NCBI GenBank assembly: GCA_024398785.1
Contig: JAKSIO010000010.1
Location: forward strand, 1 to 64,000
Direction: 5' to 3'
Origin: Bacteroidaceae bacterium
GTDB lineage: Bacteria > Bacteroidota > Bacteroidia > Bacteroidales > Bacteroidaceae
Length of the DNA: 64,000 bases
Of this stretch, positions 36,139-44,946 are shown piece after piece. The position numbers and the translations under genes were made by a program. How positions within the stretch are numbered: position 1 is the first letter of the stretch; every line of letters starts with the position of its first letter. The notes below the pieces were generated by a model, which saw nothing but the letters and a program-made list of their open reading frames with translations, was not told where the DNA came from and did no database searches.

Positions 36139-38190
36139 CTATTTCTTTTCTTCAGGATATATTATCCTTGTATGATGCATGCTCTTAAGCTTCTCCTTGA
36201 ATACCTGTTTGACAGTATTAATTTCCCTCATAGTGATTGGGGCCTCGTCAAACATATGATCGGCAACCTGTCCGTTTATAATTCGGTCAACAAGTTCAGA
36301 GATTGATTTTTCATCAAAACTTTTAAGACTTCTTGATGCGGCTTCTATGGCATCTGCCATCATAAGAATAGCTGTTTCCTTATACTGTGGTGCAGGTCCT
36401 GGATATGTAAAAGGTTCCTTGCTGACTTCTTTTTCAGGATTACTGTTCACGGCCGACAGATAAAAATATTTAACCAGTCCCTTGCCGTGGTGCTGTGCAA
36501 TGCAATCCTTTATAACCTGTGGCAATTTGTATTTGTCAGCAAGCTCAAGACCCTGTGTAACATGACTGATAATAATTTTGGCGCTTTCTTCATTATTGAT
36601 CATATCATGCGGGTTCTGTCCTTTCTGATTTTCGGTAAAATAGATTGGACTGTTCATTTTTCCTATGTCGTGATACAGGGCTCCTGTTCTGGCAAACAAT
36701 GCGTTGGCTCCAACCGCGTTGGCTCCTTCAGCAGCAAGAACAGACACCTGCATGCAATGCTGGAAAGTACCTGGGGCTGTCTCGGATAATTCTCTCAGCA
36801 GCTGATGGTTTATGTTGGAAAGTTCAACTAATGTAACGTTGCTGGCAAATCCGAATACCTTCTCAACTATAAAAACAAGCGGATATGTGAATAATAAAAG
36901 TACGGCATTGATGCCAAACGAAATGAACGTCATGTAGTTGATTGATTTCCAACTTTCAAGATGAATCAGTTGAATGCTGAAGTGGAGTATGCAATATGTC
37001 AATAATACAAGCAATGTAGTCTTGAACAGTTGTGAGCGTTGTGTAAGGTCATGCATGCTGTATATAGCAACAAGTCCTGTAATCAATTGGATAATGATGA
37101 ACTCAGCTTGCGGACAGAACAGAAGAGCTGACAGTAATATCTGAGTAAGATATGTCATAAATGCTGAACGCGAGTCCATAAAAATTCTGAGAACAATTGC
37201 CGACATGGTGAACGGAAGAATATATATGTCCCATTCTGAACTCAATGTAAACACACCGGTTATTATTTGCGAGAATGTTACGGCGGCATATGTCAGAAAT
37301 ATCTTATGCTGATTGCGGATAATTGTAGGTCTGTAAATGAAAAGGAACAATCCGAGCAGAGCAAATAAAACAATGCTGAAAATAATCTGCCCAATAAGAG
37401 TAGAACGGCGGAATTCCTTTGAAAAGCTCATTTCGCCAACCTTGTTTTCAAGTGATTTGACTATCTGAAAGGTTTCTTCATCAACAATTGAACCGTAATC
37501 AATTATTTTCTGTCCTTCCACAACCTGACCTTTGTAGCGTGAAACACTATTAGTGATTTCATTCAATTCCAATTCAGTGCGCTCCCTGTCGTAACTTATA
37601 TTCGGTTCAATAATCTTGTCAATGTTGCATAATTGAATTATCTGACGGTCTTCCGGGAGTAAGATACCTGATATCAGTGCGTTATATGCACTTATAGGGT
37701 CATGAATCTTTTTTTTGTCCATTTGCTGTCCCTGATTGCCGTAGTAGATCTTTATATATTGGGAACTGAGAGAATTAATCTGTTCAAAGTCAGTTTCGCT
37801 GCATATTCCGTTCTTGCAAAGTTGATTGAAATTAAAGATTACGGCATCAAATAAAGAATCTGAAGGTATAAACAATCCATTCTTCAAAGCTTGTTCCACC
37901 GCATGTTCAATACGATTTTCAGTCTCAATGTTTCTGACAAAATACGGAGCAATGCTTTGCTTTATGCTATCAATCTCCTGTTCATATTTTTTTGGACTTT
38001 TTTCTATAGAGAAACTGATTGGAGCAATAAGAGTCTCATGCGCCCATGGAGCTCCCAGTGTGTATATAAAATTTGTTTTCTGCTCAAAAAAATATGGAAG
38101 AGCCAAAGCAGCGGTAATGGAAATGCATGAAAAGATACATAACTTGATTACGTCCTTGACCCTCCTTTTTCTATTCTTAGACTTGCTCAT
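36139..38190 (-). CDS. PgpH-type 7TM-HD c-di-AMP phosphodiesterase
   Basis: 683-aa membrane protein: an N-terminal transmembrane helix, a large extracytoplasmic domain (about 40-270), seven predicted hydrophobic helices (about 275-460) and a C-terminal HD domain. The HD motif appears as YHDIGKM (about residues 503-509), with further metal-ligand histidines in NPHDM and AQHHGKG. This is the architecture of PgpH/YqfF enzymes, which hydrolyse cyclic di-AMP. The matching cyclase is not in the window. Divergent from gltX. Confidence 0.9.
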   Translation of the reverse strand: MSKSKNRKRRVKDVIKLCIFSCISITAALALPYFFEQKTNFIYTLGAPWAHETLIAPISFSIEKSPKKYEQEIDSIKQSIAPYFVRNIETENRIEHAVEQALKNGLFIPSDSLFDAVIFNFNQLCKNGICSETDFEQINSLSSQYIKIYYGNQGQQMDKKKIHDPISAYNALISGILLPEDRQIIQLCNIDKIIEPNISYDRERTELELNEITNSVSRYKGQVVEGQKIIDYGSIVDEETFQIVKSLENKVGEMSFSKEFRRSTLIGQIIFSIVLFALLGLFLFIYRPTIIRNQHKIFLTYAAVTFSQIITGVFTLSSEWDIYILPFTMSAIVLRIFMDSRSAFMTYLTQILLSALLFCPQAEFIIIQLITGLVAIYSMHDLTQRSQLFKTTLLVLLTYCILHFSIQLIHLESWKSINYMTFISFGINAVLLLFTYPLVFIVEKVFGFASNVTLVELSNINHQLLRELSETAPGTFQHCMQVSVLAAEGANAVGANALFARTGALYHDIGKMNSPIYFTENQKGQNPHDMINNEESAKIIISHVTQGLELADKYKLPQVIKDCIAQHHGKGLVKYFYLSAVNSNPEKEVSKEPFTYPGPAPQYKETAILMMADAIEAASRSLKSFDEKSISELVDRIINGQVADHMFDEAPITMREINTVKQVFKEKLKSMHHTRIIYPEEKK

Positions 38191-38264
38191 TTAAGATAAA
38201 TATTTGTGAGTCATAAAGGTACAAAATTTTTAGAAAGGAGGGGTGGTAATTGGCAAAAAATAGG

Positions 38265-38272
38265 TACATTTG
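38265..38272 (+). promoter_or_regulatory. Probable -7 element for gltX
   Basis: TACATTTG matches TAnnTTTG and lies 28 bp before the gltX ATG. No clear -33 motif. Confidence 0.4.
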
Positions 38273-38300
38273 CAAGATTTTTCCAAGAAATAGTATCAAA

Positions 38301-39842
38301 ATGGCAGAGAATGGTCAGGATAACGGGAGAAGAGTGCGTGTGCGTTTTGCGCCAAGCCCTACCGGTCCTTTGCATATTGGCGGTGTAAGAACTGCTATCT
38401 ACAATTATCTTTTTGCCCGTCGCAATGGTGGTGATTTTGTATTTCGTATAGAAGATACGGACACAAACCGTTTTGTTCCGGGAGCTGAAGAGTATATTAT
38501 CCAGGCTTTTGACTGGCTGGGTATAAAATTCGACGAAGGAGTTTCTTTTGGAGGCAACTACGGTCCCTACCGCCAGAGCGAACGCCGTGATATCTATAAA
38601 AAATATGTCCAGATTCTGTTGGACAGCGGCAAGGCATACATTGCATTTGATACACCTGAACAGCTGGATGCCAAACGTGCTGAAATTCCAAACTTTCAGT
38701 ACGATGCCACCACCAGAATGGGTATGACAAATTCTCTCACACTTTCCAAGGAAGAAGTTGAGAAACGTATTGCCGCCGGTGAACAGTATGTAGTCCGTTT
38801 TAAGATAGAACCGGACATCAATGTTGAAGTGCATGACCTGATCCGTGGTCTTGTTGTGATTAATTCGTCAATTCTTGATGACAAAGTTCTCTTCAAGTCG
38901 GCAGATCAGCTTCCTACATACCATTTGGCAAATATTGTAGACGATCATCTTATGGAAATCACTCACGTCATTCGCGGTGAAGAGTGGTTGCCGTCTGCTC
39001 CGCTGCACGTTTTGCTTTACAAGGCTTTCGGATGGGAAGACACAATGCCGAACTTTGCTCATTTACCGTTACTGCTCAAGCCTGAAGGTAGCGGCAAGCT
39101 AAGCAAACGTGACGGCGATAAACTGGGTTTCCCCGTATTTCCGCTTGAGTGGCATGATCCCAAGACAGGCGAGGTATCTTCCGGCTATCGTGAAAAGGAT
39201 TATCTTCCCCAGGCTGTAATCAATTTCCTTGCATTGCTCGGGTGGAATCCCGGAAATGATCTGGAAATCATGTCTCTGGAAGAAATGGTCAATCTTTTCT
39301 CTTTGGAACATTGCAGCAAGGCAGGTGCCCGTTTCAATTACCAGAAACTTGTATGGTTTAACCACGAATATATAATGAACACTGCCGATGAAACCCTGGT
39401 TCAGATGTTTATGCCGATACTTCAGAAGAACGGCATCAACATTTCAATGGAGAAGGCTCAGACTGTTGTAGGCATGTTCAAAAACAGGTTGAATTTTATA
39501 AGTGAACTTTGGGATATGAGCAAATTCCTGTTTATTGCTCCGGAGGAATATGATGAAAAATCTGCCAAGAAATGGTGGAAAGAAGGTGCTGCAGAATATG
39601 TCTCACAACTTTGTGATTTCATTGAATCAGCTCCAACATTCAATGGTGCTGAACTGGAGCCCATGGTAATGGACTGGATAGCTTCCAAGGAATATCCTAC
39701 CGGAAAAGTAATGAACGCTTTGCGCGTAGCATTGGTTGGAGCAGCAGTAGGACCGCATATTTTCCAGATTACAGATTTTATTGGAAAAGAAGAGACTTTA
39801 CGCAGGGCGCGTAAGGCTATTTTGTACATGCAGCAAAACTGA
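38301..39842 (+). CDS. gltX: Glutamyl-tRNA synthetase
   Basis: Class I aminoacyl-tRNA synthetase charging tRNA-Glu. The 513-aa protein has the HIGH-type motif (HIGG, residues 25-28, in [15 protein letters not shown]) and the KMSKS-type motif KLSKR (about 266-270). I start at the ATG at 38301, which gives the usual MAENG...[12 protein letters not shown] opening; a TTG at 38250 in frame would add 17 residues and overlap the promoter. Not distinguishable from sequence by eye whether it also charges tRNA-Gln. Confidence 0.97.
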   Translation: MAENGQDNGRRVRVRFAPSPTGPLHIGGVRTAIYNYLFARRNGGDFVFRIEDTDTNRFVPGAEEYIIQAFDWLGIKFDEGVSFGGNYGPYRQSERRDIYKKYVQILLDSGKAYIAFDTPEQLDAKRAEIPNFQYDATTRMGMTNSLTLSKEEVEKRIAAGEQYVVRFKIEPDINVEVHDLIRGLVVINSSILDDKVLFKSADQLPTYHLANIVDDHLMEITHVIRGEEWLPSAPLHVLLYKAFGWEDTMPNFAHLPLLLKPEGSGKLSKRDGDKLGFPVFPLEWHDPKTGEVSSGYREKDYLPQAVINFLALLGWNPGNDLEIMSLEEMVNLFSLEHCSKAGARFNYQKLVWFNHEYIMNTADETLVQMFMPILQKNGINISMEKAQTVVGMFKNRLNFISELWDMSKFLFIAPEEYDEKSAKKWWKEGAAEYVSQLCDFIESAPTFNGAELEPMVMDWIASKEYPTGKVMNALRVALVGAAVGPHIFQITDFIGKEETLRRARKAILYMQQN

Positions 39843-39849
39843 ATCAATA

Positions 39850-41070
39850 ATGTACACGCTGGGTCTGTTTGTTTTCATCCTTTTTATCAGAATAGCATCT
39901 GTTTTCAATAAAAAAGCAAGATTGCTTGTCAAAGGGCATCGTGAAACATTCAGAATCCTTGCCGCTAAAGTTGACAAAAAATCCAGCTACATATGGTTCC
40001 ATGTTTCGTCGCTTGGTGAATTTGAGCAGGGGCGTGTAATGATGGAACTGATCAAGAAACAAAATCCTGAGAAAAAAATTCTTCTTACTTTTTTTTCTCC
40101 TTCGGGATACACCGTCAGAAAAGATTGGAAAGGCGCCGATGTTGTATGTTATATGCCTTTTGATACGCCACGTAATGCAAAACGTTTTTGCAATGCAGTA
40201 AATATAAGCAGTGCGTTTTATGTCAAATATGACTTCTGGCCCAATTTTATATCATGCCTGAAAAAACGTAACATAAAACAATACTGCGTATCTGCAATAT
40301 TCAATCCTGACCAACTGTTTTTCAAGCCATACGGCGGCTTCTATAGAAAAATGCTCAGAAAACTGGATCACATCTTTGTTCAGGACCAGAATTCAAAAGA
40401 GTTGCTTCACGGCATTGGTTTTGACAACACAACCATTGTAGGCGATACCCGCTGTGACAGCGTACTGACTATAGCTCAGAAATGTCGGCAGAATCCGCTG
40501 ATAGAGCAATTTGTTGGTTGTGACAAGGTTTTAATTGCAGGAAGTTCATGGCCTGCTGATGAACGCGTTTATCTGCCTTTTTTCAATACGCATAATGATT
40601 GGAAACTTATTATTGCGCCCCATGAAATGAGCCCTATCCGTATGAAGTCTCTCATGGACAATCTTGGCTCGCGTAAAACATTGTTGCTGTCTCAGGCTGA
40701 CAGCCAGAATATAACCGGTGCTGATACTCTGATAATTGATTGCTTCGGTTTACTCTCCTCCTTATATAAATATGCTACAATCAGTTATGTTGGCGGAGGA
40801 TTTGGTGACGGTGTCCACAATACATTAGAGGCTGCCGTCTATGGTAAACCCGTGCTGTTTGGTCCAAATAACAAACGCTTTCGCGAAATTCAGGAACTGA
40901 AACGTATAGGTGGTGGCTTTCAGGTTAATTCAACATCTGAATTTATCACCATGATGGACAAGTTCATATCAAATCTGCAATATCTTGACAATACCGGAAA
41001 AATTGCGGCAGACTATGTAACAGCCAACGCCGGTTCTTCTCAAATAATTTTGTCTTCTGTATCGCTCTGA
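39850..41070 (+). CDS. waaA: 3-deoxy-D-manno-octulosonic acid (Kdo) transferase
   Basis: Inner-membrane glycosyltransferase that transfers Kdo from CMP-Kdo to the lipid A precursor. At 406 aa it has the expected length. The N-terminal membrane anchor (about 1-18) is followed by HVSSLGEFEQ (51-60) with E57 at the catalytic position, and the C-terminal domain has the nucleotide-binding SYVGGGFGDGVHN motif. The ATG at 39850 is seven bases after the gltX stop. Its last 31 bases overlap the 3' end of the convergent carbonic-anhydrase-like gene. Confidence 0.93.
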   Translation: MYTLGLFVFILFIRIASVFNKKARLLVKGHRETFRILAAKVDKKSSYIWFHVSSLGEFEQGRVMMELIKKQNPEKKILLTFFSPSGYTVRKDWKGADVVCYMPFDTPRNAKRFCNAVNISSAFYVKYDFWPNFISCLKKRNIKQYCVSAIFNPDQLFFKPYGGFYRKMLRKLDHIFVQDQNSKELLHGIGFDNTTIVGDTRCDSVLTIAQKCRQNPLIEQFVGCDKVLIAGSSWPADERVYLPFFNTHNDWKLIIAPHEMSPIRMKSLMDNLGSRKTLLLSQADSQNITGADTLIIDCFGLLSSLYKYATISYVGGGFGDGVHNTLEAAVYGKPVLFGPNNKRFREIQELKRIGGGFQVNSTSEFITMMDKFISNLQYLDNTGKIAADYVTANAGSSQIILSSVSL

Positions 41071-41576
41071 TACCACGATGCGTACATGTGGTAGTCACGT
41101 GCAATACGCTGGTTCATTTCCTGACTTTGCGCAGGGTCAACGTTCTTTATGAATTTTGCCGGGACTCCAGCCCAGAGTTCTCCCGGTCCGATAACGGTTT
41201 TCCCGGTAACAACACTTCCGGCAGCCACAATTGCGCCTTCTCCCACCTCGGCATGGTCAAGAACAACAGATCCCATTCCAATAAGAGCATTGTCATGTAT
41301 AGTTGCACCATGAATTGTAACATTGTGTCCCACAGACACATTGTCTCCGATAGTTGTTGTAGAACGCTGGTATAGTGTATGGATAACAGCACCATCCTGA
41401 ATATTTGTGCCGTTTCCTATACGGATGGAATTGACATCACCGCGCAAAACTGCGCCGAACCATATACTGCAACCCTCACCAATTACAACATCTCCTATAA
41501 TTGCGGCATTGTCTGCCAGAAAGCAGTCTTTCCCAATTTCAGGAACAAATCCGCGAACACTTTTTATTATAGCCAT
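41040..41576 (-). CDS. Gamma-carbonic-anhydrase-like hexapeptide protein (YrdA/PaaY type)
   Basis: 178-aa left-handed beta-helix protein built of hexapeptide repeats (IIGDVV, IGEGCS, IGNGTN and so on, residues 25-125). Histidines H66, H84 and H89 fit the zinc ligands of the gamma-carbonic anhydrase family, and the loop RGDVNSIRIG (45-54) is the family signature. It could be a carbonic anhydrase or an acyl-CoA-type hydrolase/transferase; this is not decidable by eye. Its C-terminal ten codons lie on the opposite strand of the waaA 3' end. Confidence 0.9.
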   Translation of the reverse strand: MAIIKSVRGFVPEIGKDCFLADNAAIIGDVVIGEGCSIWFGAVLRGDVNSIRIGNGTNIQDGAVIHTLYQRSTTTIGDNVSVGHNVTIHGATIHDNALIGMGSVVLDHAEVGEGAIVAAGSVVTGKTVIGPGELWAGVPAKFIKNVDPAQSQEMNQRIARDYHMYASWYQSDTEDKII

Positions 41577-41640
41577 CAGAATATTTTTTATTTTTGTGCG
41601 AATTTAATGCAAAAACAACAAACAAGTCTCTTTTTTTATG

Positions 41641-41648
41641 TAATTTTG
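41641..41648 (+). promoter_or_regulatory. Possible -7 element for mdh
   Basis: TAATTTTG matches TAnnTTTG, 75 bp before the mdh ATG. A second match, TATTTTTG at 41589-41596, lies further upstream. Neither has a convincing -33 partner. Confidence 0.35.
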
Positions 41649-41722
41649 CCATCCCAAGTTCTGGTCATTTTCAGAACTTGCTTAAATATAGAGCATTAAC
41701 TAATTTTTAAAGAATATTTGTT

Positions 41723-42721
41723 ATGAAATTCCTTACAGATGAAAAGTTGGTCATTTCCGGTGCTGCCGGTATGATTGGTTCCAACATGGCCCAGACAGCT
41801 CTTATGATGGGTCTGACTTCTAATTTGTGCCTTTATGATGTTTACATGCCTGGTCTTGAGGGTGTTGTTGAAGAGTTGCGTCACTGCGCATTCCCTGGAG
41901 CAAACATCACATATACAGATAATGTGGCAGAGGCTTTCAAGGATGCAAAATATATGGTTTCTTCAGGTGGTGCACCGCGTAAGGCCGGTATGACACGTGA
42001 GGATCTTCTTGTTGGCAACGCAAAGATTGCTGAGCAGCTTGGTAAGGATATCAAAACATATTGTCCTGATCTTAAGCATTGCGTTATTATTTTCAACCCG
42101 GCAGACATTACCGGTCTTGTAACACTTGTATATTCCGGTTTGAAACCAAGCCAGATTACAACACTTGCAGCTCTTGATTCAACCCGTTTGCAGAGCGCTC
42201 TTGCAAAACACTTCGGTCTGCAGCAGAGTCAGGTTACTACAGCACGTACATTTGGCGGTCACGGAGAGCAGATGGCAGTATTTGCATCAACAGCAAAAGT
42301 TGACGGCAAACCTCTGACAGATCTTATCGGAACTCCAGCTCTTACAGATGAGCAGTGGGCACAGATGAAACAGGATGTTATCAAGGGTGGTGCAAAAATT
42401 ATTGAACTGCGCGGACGTTCATCTTTCCAGAGCCCTGCATTTGTTTCAATTGAAATGATTGCCGCTGCTATGGGTGGTGAAAAATTTGAGTGGCCTGCAG
42501 GTTGCTACGTAAATACAGAAAAGTACAAGAATGTCATGATGGCCATGCCTTCAACAATCGATGCCACCGGAGTTCATTATTCCGACATCAAGGGTACAGC
42601 CGATGAAATTGCAAGCCTTGATGCAAGTTATGCACATCTTCAGGCTATGCGTGACGAGGTTATTTCACTTGGCGTTCTTCCAGCAGTAGCTGATTGGAAA
42701 AAGTTCAATTCAAACCTCTAA
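41723..42721 (+). CDS. mdh: Malate dehydrogenase
   Basis: NAD-dependent lactate/malate dehydrogenase family enzyme interconverting malate and oxaloacetate, in this phylum part of the reductive branch to fumarate and succinate. The 332-aa protein has the Rossmann motif SGAAGMIGSN (12-21), the APRKAGMTR substrate loop and the catalytic histidine in GGHGEQM. The T-rich third codon positions suggest high expression. Confidence 0.95.
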   Translation: MKFLTDEKLVISGAAGMIGSNMAQTALMMGLTSNLCLYDVYMPGLEGVVEELRHCAFPGANITYTDNVAEAFKDAKYMVSSGGAPRKAGMTREDLLVGNAKIAEQLGKDIKTYCPDLKHCVIIFNPADITGLVTLVYSGLKPSQITTLAALDSTRLQSALAKHFGLQQSQVTTARTFGGHGEQMAVFASTAKVDGKPLTDLIGTPALTDEQWAQMKQDVIKGGAKIIELRGRSSFQSPAFVSIEMIAAAMGGEKFEWPAGCYVNTEKYKNVMMAMPSTIDATGVHYSDIKGTADEIASLDASYAHLQAMRDEVISLGVLPAVADWKKFNSNL

Positions 42722-42742
42722 TATAAAAAAAATTGAGTTTTT

Positions 42743-42774
42743 TTTGGGGCGTATTAAATAATTACCTATTTTTG
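42743..42774 (+). promoter_or_regulatory. Promoter of rpsU
   Basis: TTTG at 42743-42746, 20-bp spacer, TATTTTTG at 42767-42774. A leader of about 40 nt, very rich in A near the ATG, is expected. Confidence 0.7.
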
Positions 42775-42817
42775 CGCCGCAAATTTGAAAACTAACTAAA
42801 AAAGAAAAAGCAAAATA

Positions 42818-43009
42818 ATGATTATTGTACCTGTAAAAGAGGGCGAGAACATTGAAAAAGCTCTCAAAAAATTTAAGAGAAAATATGAGAAAACCGGCGT
42901 AGTTAAAGAATTGCGTCGCCGTCAGCAGTTTGACAAACCGTCAGAGGTTAAAAGACTTAAGATGGAGCATGCAATTTACGTTCAGAAATTGCAGCAGGCA
43001 GAAGATTAA
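42818..43009 (+). CDS. rpsU: Ribosomal protein bS21
   Basis: 63-aa basic protein of the small ribosomal subunit, located near the 3' end of 16S rRNA. The sequence (MIIVPVKEGENIEKALKKFK start) is the Bacteroidota bS21 form and has Tyr at position 54, which I recall as one of the residues that sequester the anti-Shine-Dalgarno sequence in Flavobacterium ribosomes. The bases before the ATG are A-rich with no AGGAGG-like sequence. It has its own promoter and a strong terminator after it. Confidence 0.95.
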   Translation: MIIVPVKEGENIEKALKKFKRKYEKTGVVKELRRRQQFDKPSEVKRLKMEHAIYVQKLQQAED

Positions 43010-43033
43010 TTTTGTTTTTTCTTCAAAATGCGT

Positions 43034-43049
43034 GCTGTAGCGATACAGC
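43034..43049 (+). other. Small GNRA-type hairpin after rpsU
   Basis: GCTGTA-GCGA-TACAGC folds into a six-pair stem with a GNRA tetraloop, 24 bases after the rpsU stop codon and before the terminator. It may protect the mRNA 3' end; no T-run follows. Confidence 0.45.
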
Positions 43050-43083
43050 CGTATAAAAAGGGAATAGTTCTCTATCAATATAG

Positions 43084-43119
43084 AATACGCGGAGTATGTT
43101 GGCTCCGCGTATTTTTTTT
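43084..43119 (+). terminator. Rho-independent terminator of rpsU
   Basis: AATACGCGGAG (43084-43094) and CTCCGCGTATT (43103-43113) form a perfect 11-bp stem with an eight-base loop, followed by T's to 43119. Confidence 0.9.
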
Positions 43120-43197
43120 CAAAAAAAATCAGGAACACGCAACGTTTTCAAAAATAATCCTTATATTAGCGAAGGGTTACCTATAATTATTGTCGTG

Positions 43198-44094
43198 ATG
43201 AAAATAGTGATGGAGATAGAAAAGTTTGCCGATTACCTGAAATTGGAAAGAAATTATTCTGATTGTACAATATCAGGTTACAGGAAAGATCTTGAGCTAT
43301 TTCATAATTTCTTTGTCAGTCTTGACCATAATCTGACGTTCCAGACGGTAGACAATAATATTGTGCGTGCGTGGATAGTAGAACTGATGAAGAGCGGACA
43401 AGCCACAACAACTGTTAACCGTAAACTCAGCACCTTACGTTCCTTTTATAAGTTCCTGATGATGAATGGTTGTGCAGATCATTCACCGGTAACACTTATT
43501 AAAGGTCCCAAGAATAAAAAACCATTACCTGTATTTGTTCGTGAAAGTGAAATGGACCGTCTGCTTGACGACGATTCTTTATTTGGTGAGGGCTTTGATG
43601 CCGTACTGGGAAAAACAATAATTGAAACTTTTTACCAGACCGGAATCCGTCTGGCGGAGCTTTTGGGACTTACAGTATCCAGTGTTGACTTTTCTGCGGG
43701 CACTATCAAAGTGTTGGGTAAAAGGAACAAAGAAAGATATATTCCTTTCGGGGAAGAATTAAAGAATCAATTTGAAAAATATCTGGAACAGCGTAATTCG
43801 ATTGAGAATATATCAACCTCCTCATTTTTTGTTACTGAAAAAGGAGAACCGCTTCCGCGGCATAAGGTATATGCTCTGGTAAAAAACCTGTTGACCAAGG
43901 TGTCAACAGTCACAAAAAAGAGTCCGCATGTGTTGCGGCATACATTTGCTACAGCCATGCTTAATAACAATGCAGATTTGAGTTCTGTAAAAGAGATTTT
44001 GGGACATGCCAGTCTGGCTGCCACGCAAGTGTACACCCATACAACTCTTCAGGAACTGAAAGATATTTATAAACATGCCCATCCGCGGGCCTAA
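43198..44094 (+). CDS. Tyrosine recombinase XerC/XerD family
   Basis: 298-aa site-specific recombinase. The N-terminal SAM-like domain (about 1-100) is followed by the catalytic domain with Arg in TGIRLAELLG, His-x-x-Arg in PHVLRHTFATAM, and the nucleophile tyrosine in GHASLAATQVYTH. Probably one of the chromosome dimer resolution recombinases acting at dif; the conserved position beside hpf and tuf argues for a core gene and not an integrase. The start is ATG at 43198 or 43210; the latter gives the common MEIEKFADYL opening. No mobile element borders it. Confidence 0.9.
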   Translation: MKIVMEIEKFADYLKLERNYSDCTISGYRKDLELFHNFFVSLDHNLTFQTVDNNIVRAWIVELMKSGQATTTVNRKLSTLRSFYKFLMMNGCADHSPVTLIKGPKNKKPLPVFVRESEMDRLLDDDSLFGEGFDAVLGKTIIETFYQTGIRLAELLGLTVSSVDFSAGTIKVLGKRNKERYIPFGEELKNQFEKYLEQRNSIENISTSSFFVTEKGEPLPRHKVYALVKNLLTKVSTVTKKSPHVLRHTFATAMLNNNADLSSVKEILGHASLAATQVYTHTTLQELKDIYKHAHPRA

Positions 44095-44106
44095 AAACTA
44101 TTAGCT

Positions 44107-44406
44107 ATGGAAGTTAAGATTCAAGCGTTGCATTTCAATGCAACAGAGCAATTGCAAACGTTTGTAGAGAAGAAGTGTGCAAAATTGCAGAGAGTGTCTG
44201 AGGACATTGTCAGAGTGGAGGTTGTGCTAAAAGTTGTAAAACCCGAAACAGCAATGAACAAACAGGCTCAGATAACAGCCTCTGTACCTGGAAATGATGT
44301 CATTGCAGAAAAAACGTGTGATACTTTTGAACAGGCCGTAGATGAATGCCTTGATGCACTCAAAGGGCAATTGATAAAATTAAAGGAAAAATCACGGCAG
44401 AAATAA
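44107..44406 (+). CDS. hpf: Ribosome hibernation factor HPF/RaiA, short form
   Basis: 99-aa protein of the sigma-54 modulation / HPF family that binds the decoding region of idle ribosomes. It has the beta-alpha-beta-beta-beta-alpha pattern (MEVKIQALHFNATEQLQTFV start; VEVVLKVVKP strand; final helix to residue 99). The short form lacks the C-terminal dimerisation domain. It follows the recombinase by 12 bp and precedes the tRNA cluster promoter. Confidence 0.92.
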   Translation: MEVKIQALHFNATEQLQTFVEKKCAKLQRVSEDIVRVEVVLKVVKPETAMNKQAQITASVPGNDVIAEKTCDTFEQAVDECLDALKGQLIKLKEKSRQK

Positions 44407-44422
44407 AAAAAATAGCAAATAT

Positions 44423-44453
44423 TTTGCTGTTATTAAAATTGTGTATATCTTTG
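44423..44453 (+). promoter_or_regulatory. Strong promoter of the tRNA-tuf cluster
   Basis: TTTG at 44423-44426, a 19-bp spacer and TATCTTTG at 44446-44453 give the best Bacteroidota -33/-7 match in the window. The transcript would start at about 44458, 50 nt before the first tRNA, and can continue through four tRNAs into tuf. Confidence 0.85.
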
Positions 44454-44508
44454 CACCCGCTTAACACATGTGAATACATGCCACGTTAGGCGGGTGATGT
44501 TGAATTTT

Positions 44509-44582
44509 GCCTCTTTAGCTCAGTTGGCCAGAGCACGTGATTTGTAATCTCGGGGTCGTTGGTTCGAATCCGACAAGAGGCT
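44509..44582 (+). tRNA. tRNA-Thr (anticodon TGT)
   Basis: 74-nt cloverleaf. Acceptor stem GCCTCTT/AAGAGGC pairs fully, the D arm is TAGCTCAGTTGG, the anticodon loop TTTGTAA gives TGT, and the T loop is TTCGAAT. The middle pair of the anticodon stem is T opposite T. CCA is not encoded. Confidence 0.95.
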
Positions 44583-44603
44583 CAAAATTCAGACAAAGAA
44601 AAC

Positions 44604-44686
44604 GGGTACATTCCAGAGTGGCCAAATGGGGCAGACTGTAAATCTGCTGTCTCTCGACTTCGGTGGTTCGAATCCATCTTCACCCA
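44604..44686 (+). tRNA. tRNA-Tyr (anticodon GTA)
   Basis: 83-nt class II tRNA with a long variable arm. The anticodon arm GCAGA-CTGTAAA-TCTGC gives GTA, and the T arm is GGTGG-TTCGAAT-CCATC. The acceptor stem GGGTACA against TTCACCC has two adjacent mismatches at positions 5-68 and 6-67, unusual for a functional tRNA. Confidence 0.92.
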
Positions 44687-44702
44687 CGCATTAAATAGAG
44701 AT

Positions 44703-44775
44703 GCGGAAGTAGCTCAGTTGATAGAGCATTAGCCTTCCAAGCTGAGGGTCGCGGGTTTGAGTCCCGTTTCCCGCT
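44703..44775 (+). tRNA. tRNA-Gly (anticodon TCC)
   Basis: 73-nt cloverleaf. The anticodon loop CTTCCAA gives TCC; the T arm is GCGGG-TTTGAGT-CCCGT, mostly paired. Acceptor GCGGAAG against TTCCCGC has one A-C mismatch (5-68) and one G-T wobble (7-66). Confidence 0.92.
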
Positions 44776-44789
44776 CTTTTTTTGTCGCT

Positions 44790-44862
44790 GCTGTTATAGC
44801 TCAGCTGGTAGAGCACATCCTTGGTAAGGATGAGGTCTCGAGTTCAAGTCTCGATAACAGCT
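44790..44862 (+). tRNA. tRNA-Thr (anticodon GGT)
   Basis: 73-nt cloverleaf. Acceptor GCTGTTA/TAACAGC is fully paired, the anticodon arm ATCCT-TGGTAAG-GAT region gives GGT, and the T loop is TTCAAGT. It is followed by an 84-bp leader for tuf with a loose inverted repeat (ATTGAAT ... ATTCAAT). Confidence 0.95.
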
Positions 44863-44946
44863 CTGCCAGACAAGAAAGATAAGTTTAGGGAGCAACTTTA
44901 TTATTGAATAGTCAATTAAATAATTCAATCAATAGAACTTTAAATT

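Noticed and set aside
38233-38245. AAAGGAGGGGTGG, a strong Shine-Dalgarno-like sequence before gltX
   Set aside because: It lies 56-68 bp before the chosen ATG and upstream of the likely promoter element at 38265, so it would not be in the transcript. Bacteroidota also make little use of SD pairing.
43198-44094. Tyrosine recombinase as a mobile-element integrase
   Set aside because: The gene sits in a conserved rpsU-xer-hpf-tuf order with no direct repeats or cargo, and matches the length of XerC/XerD.
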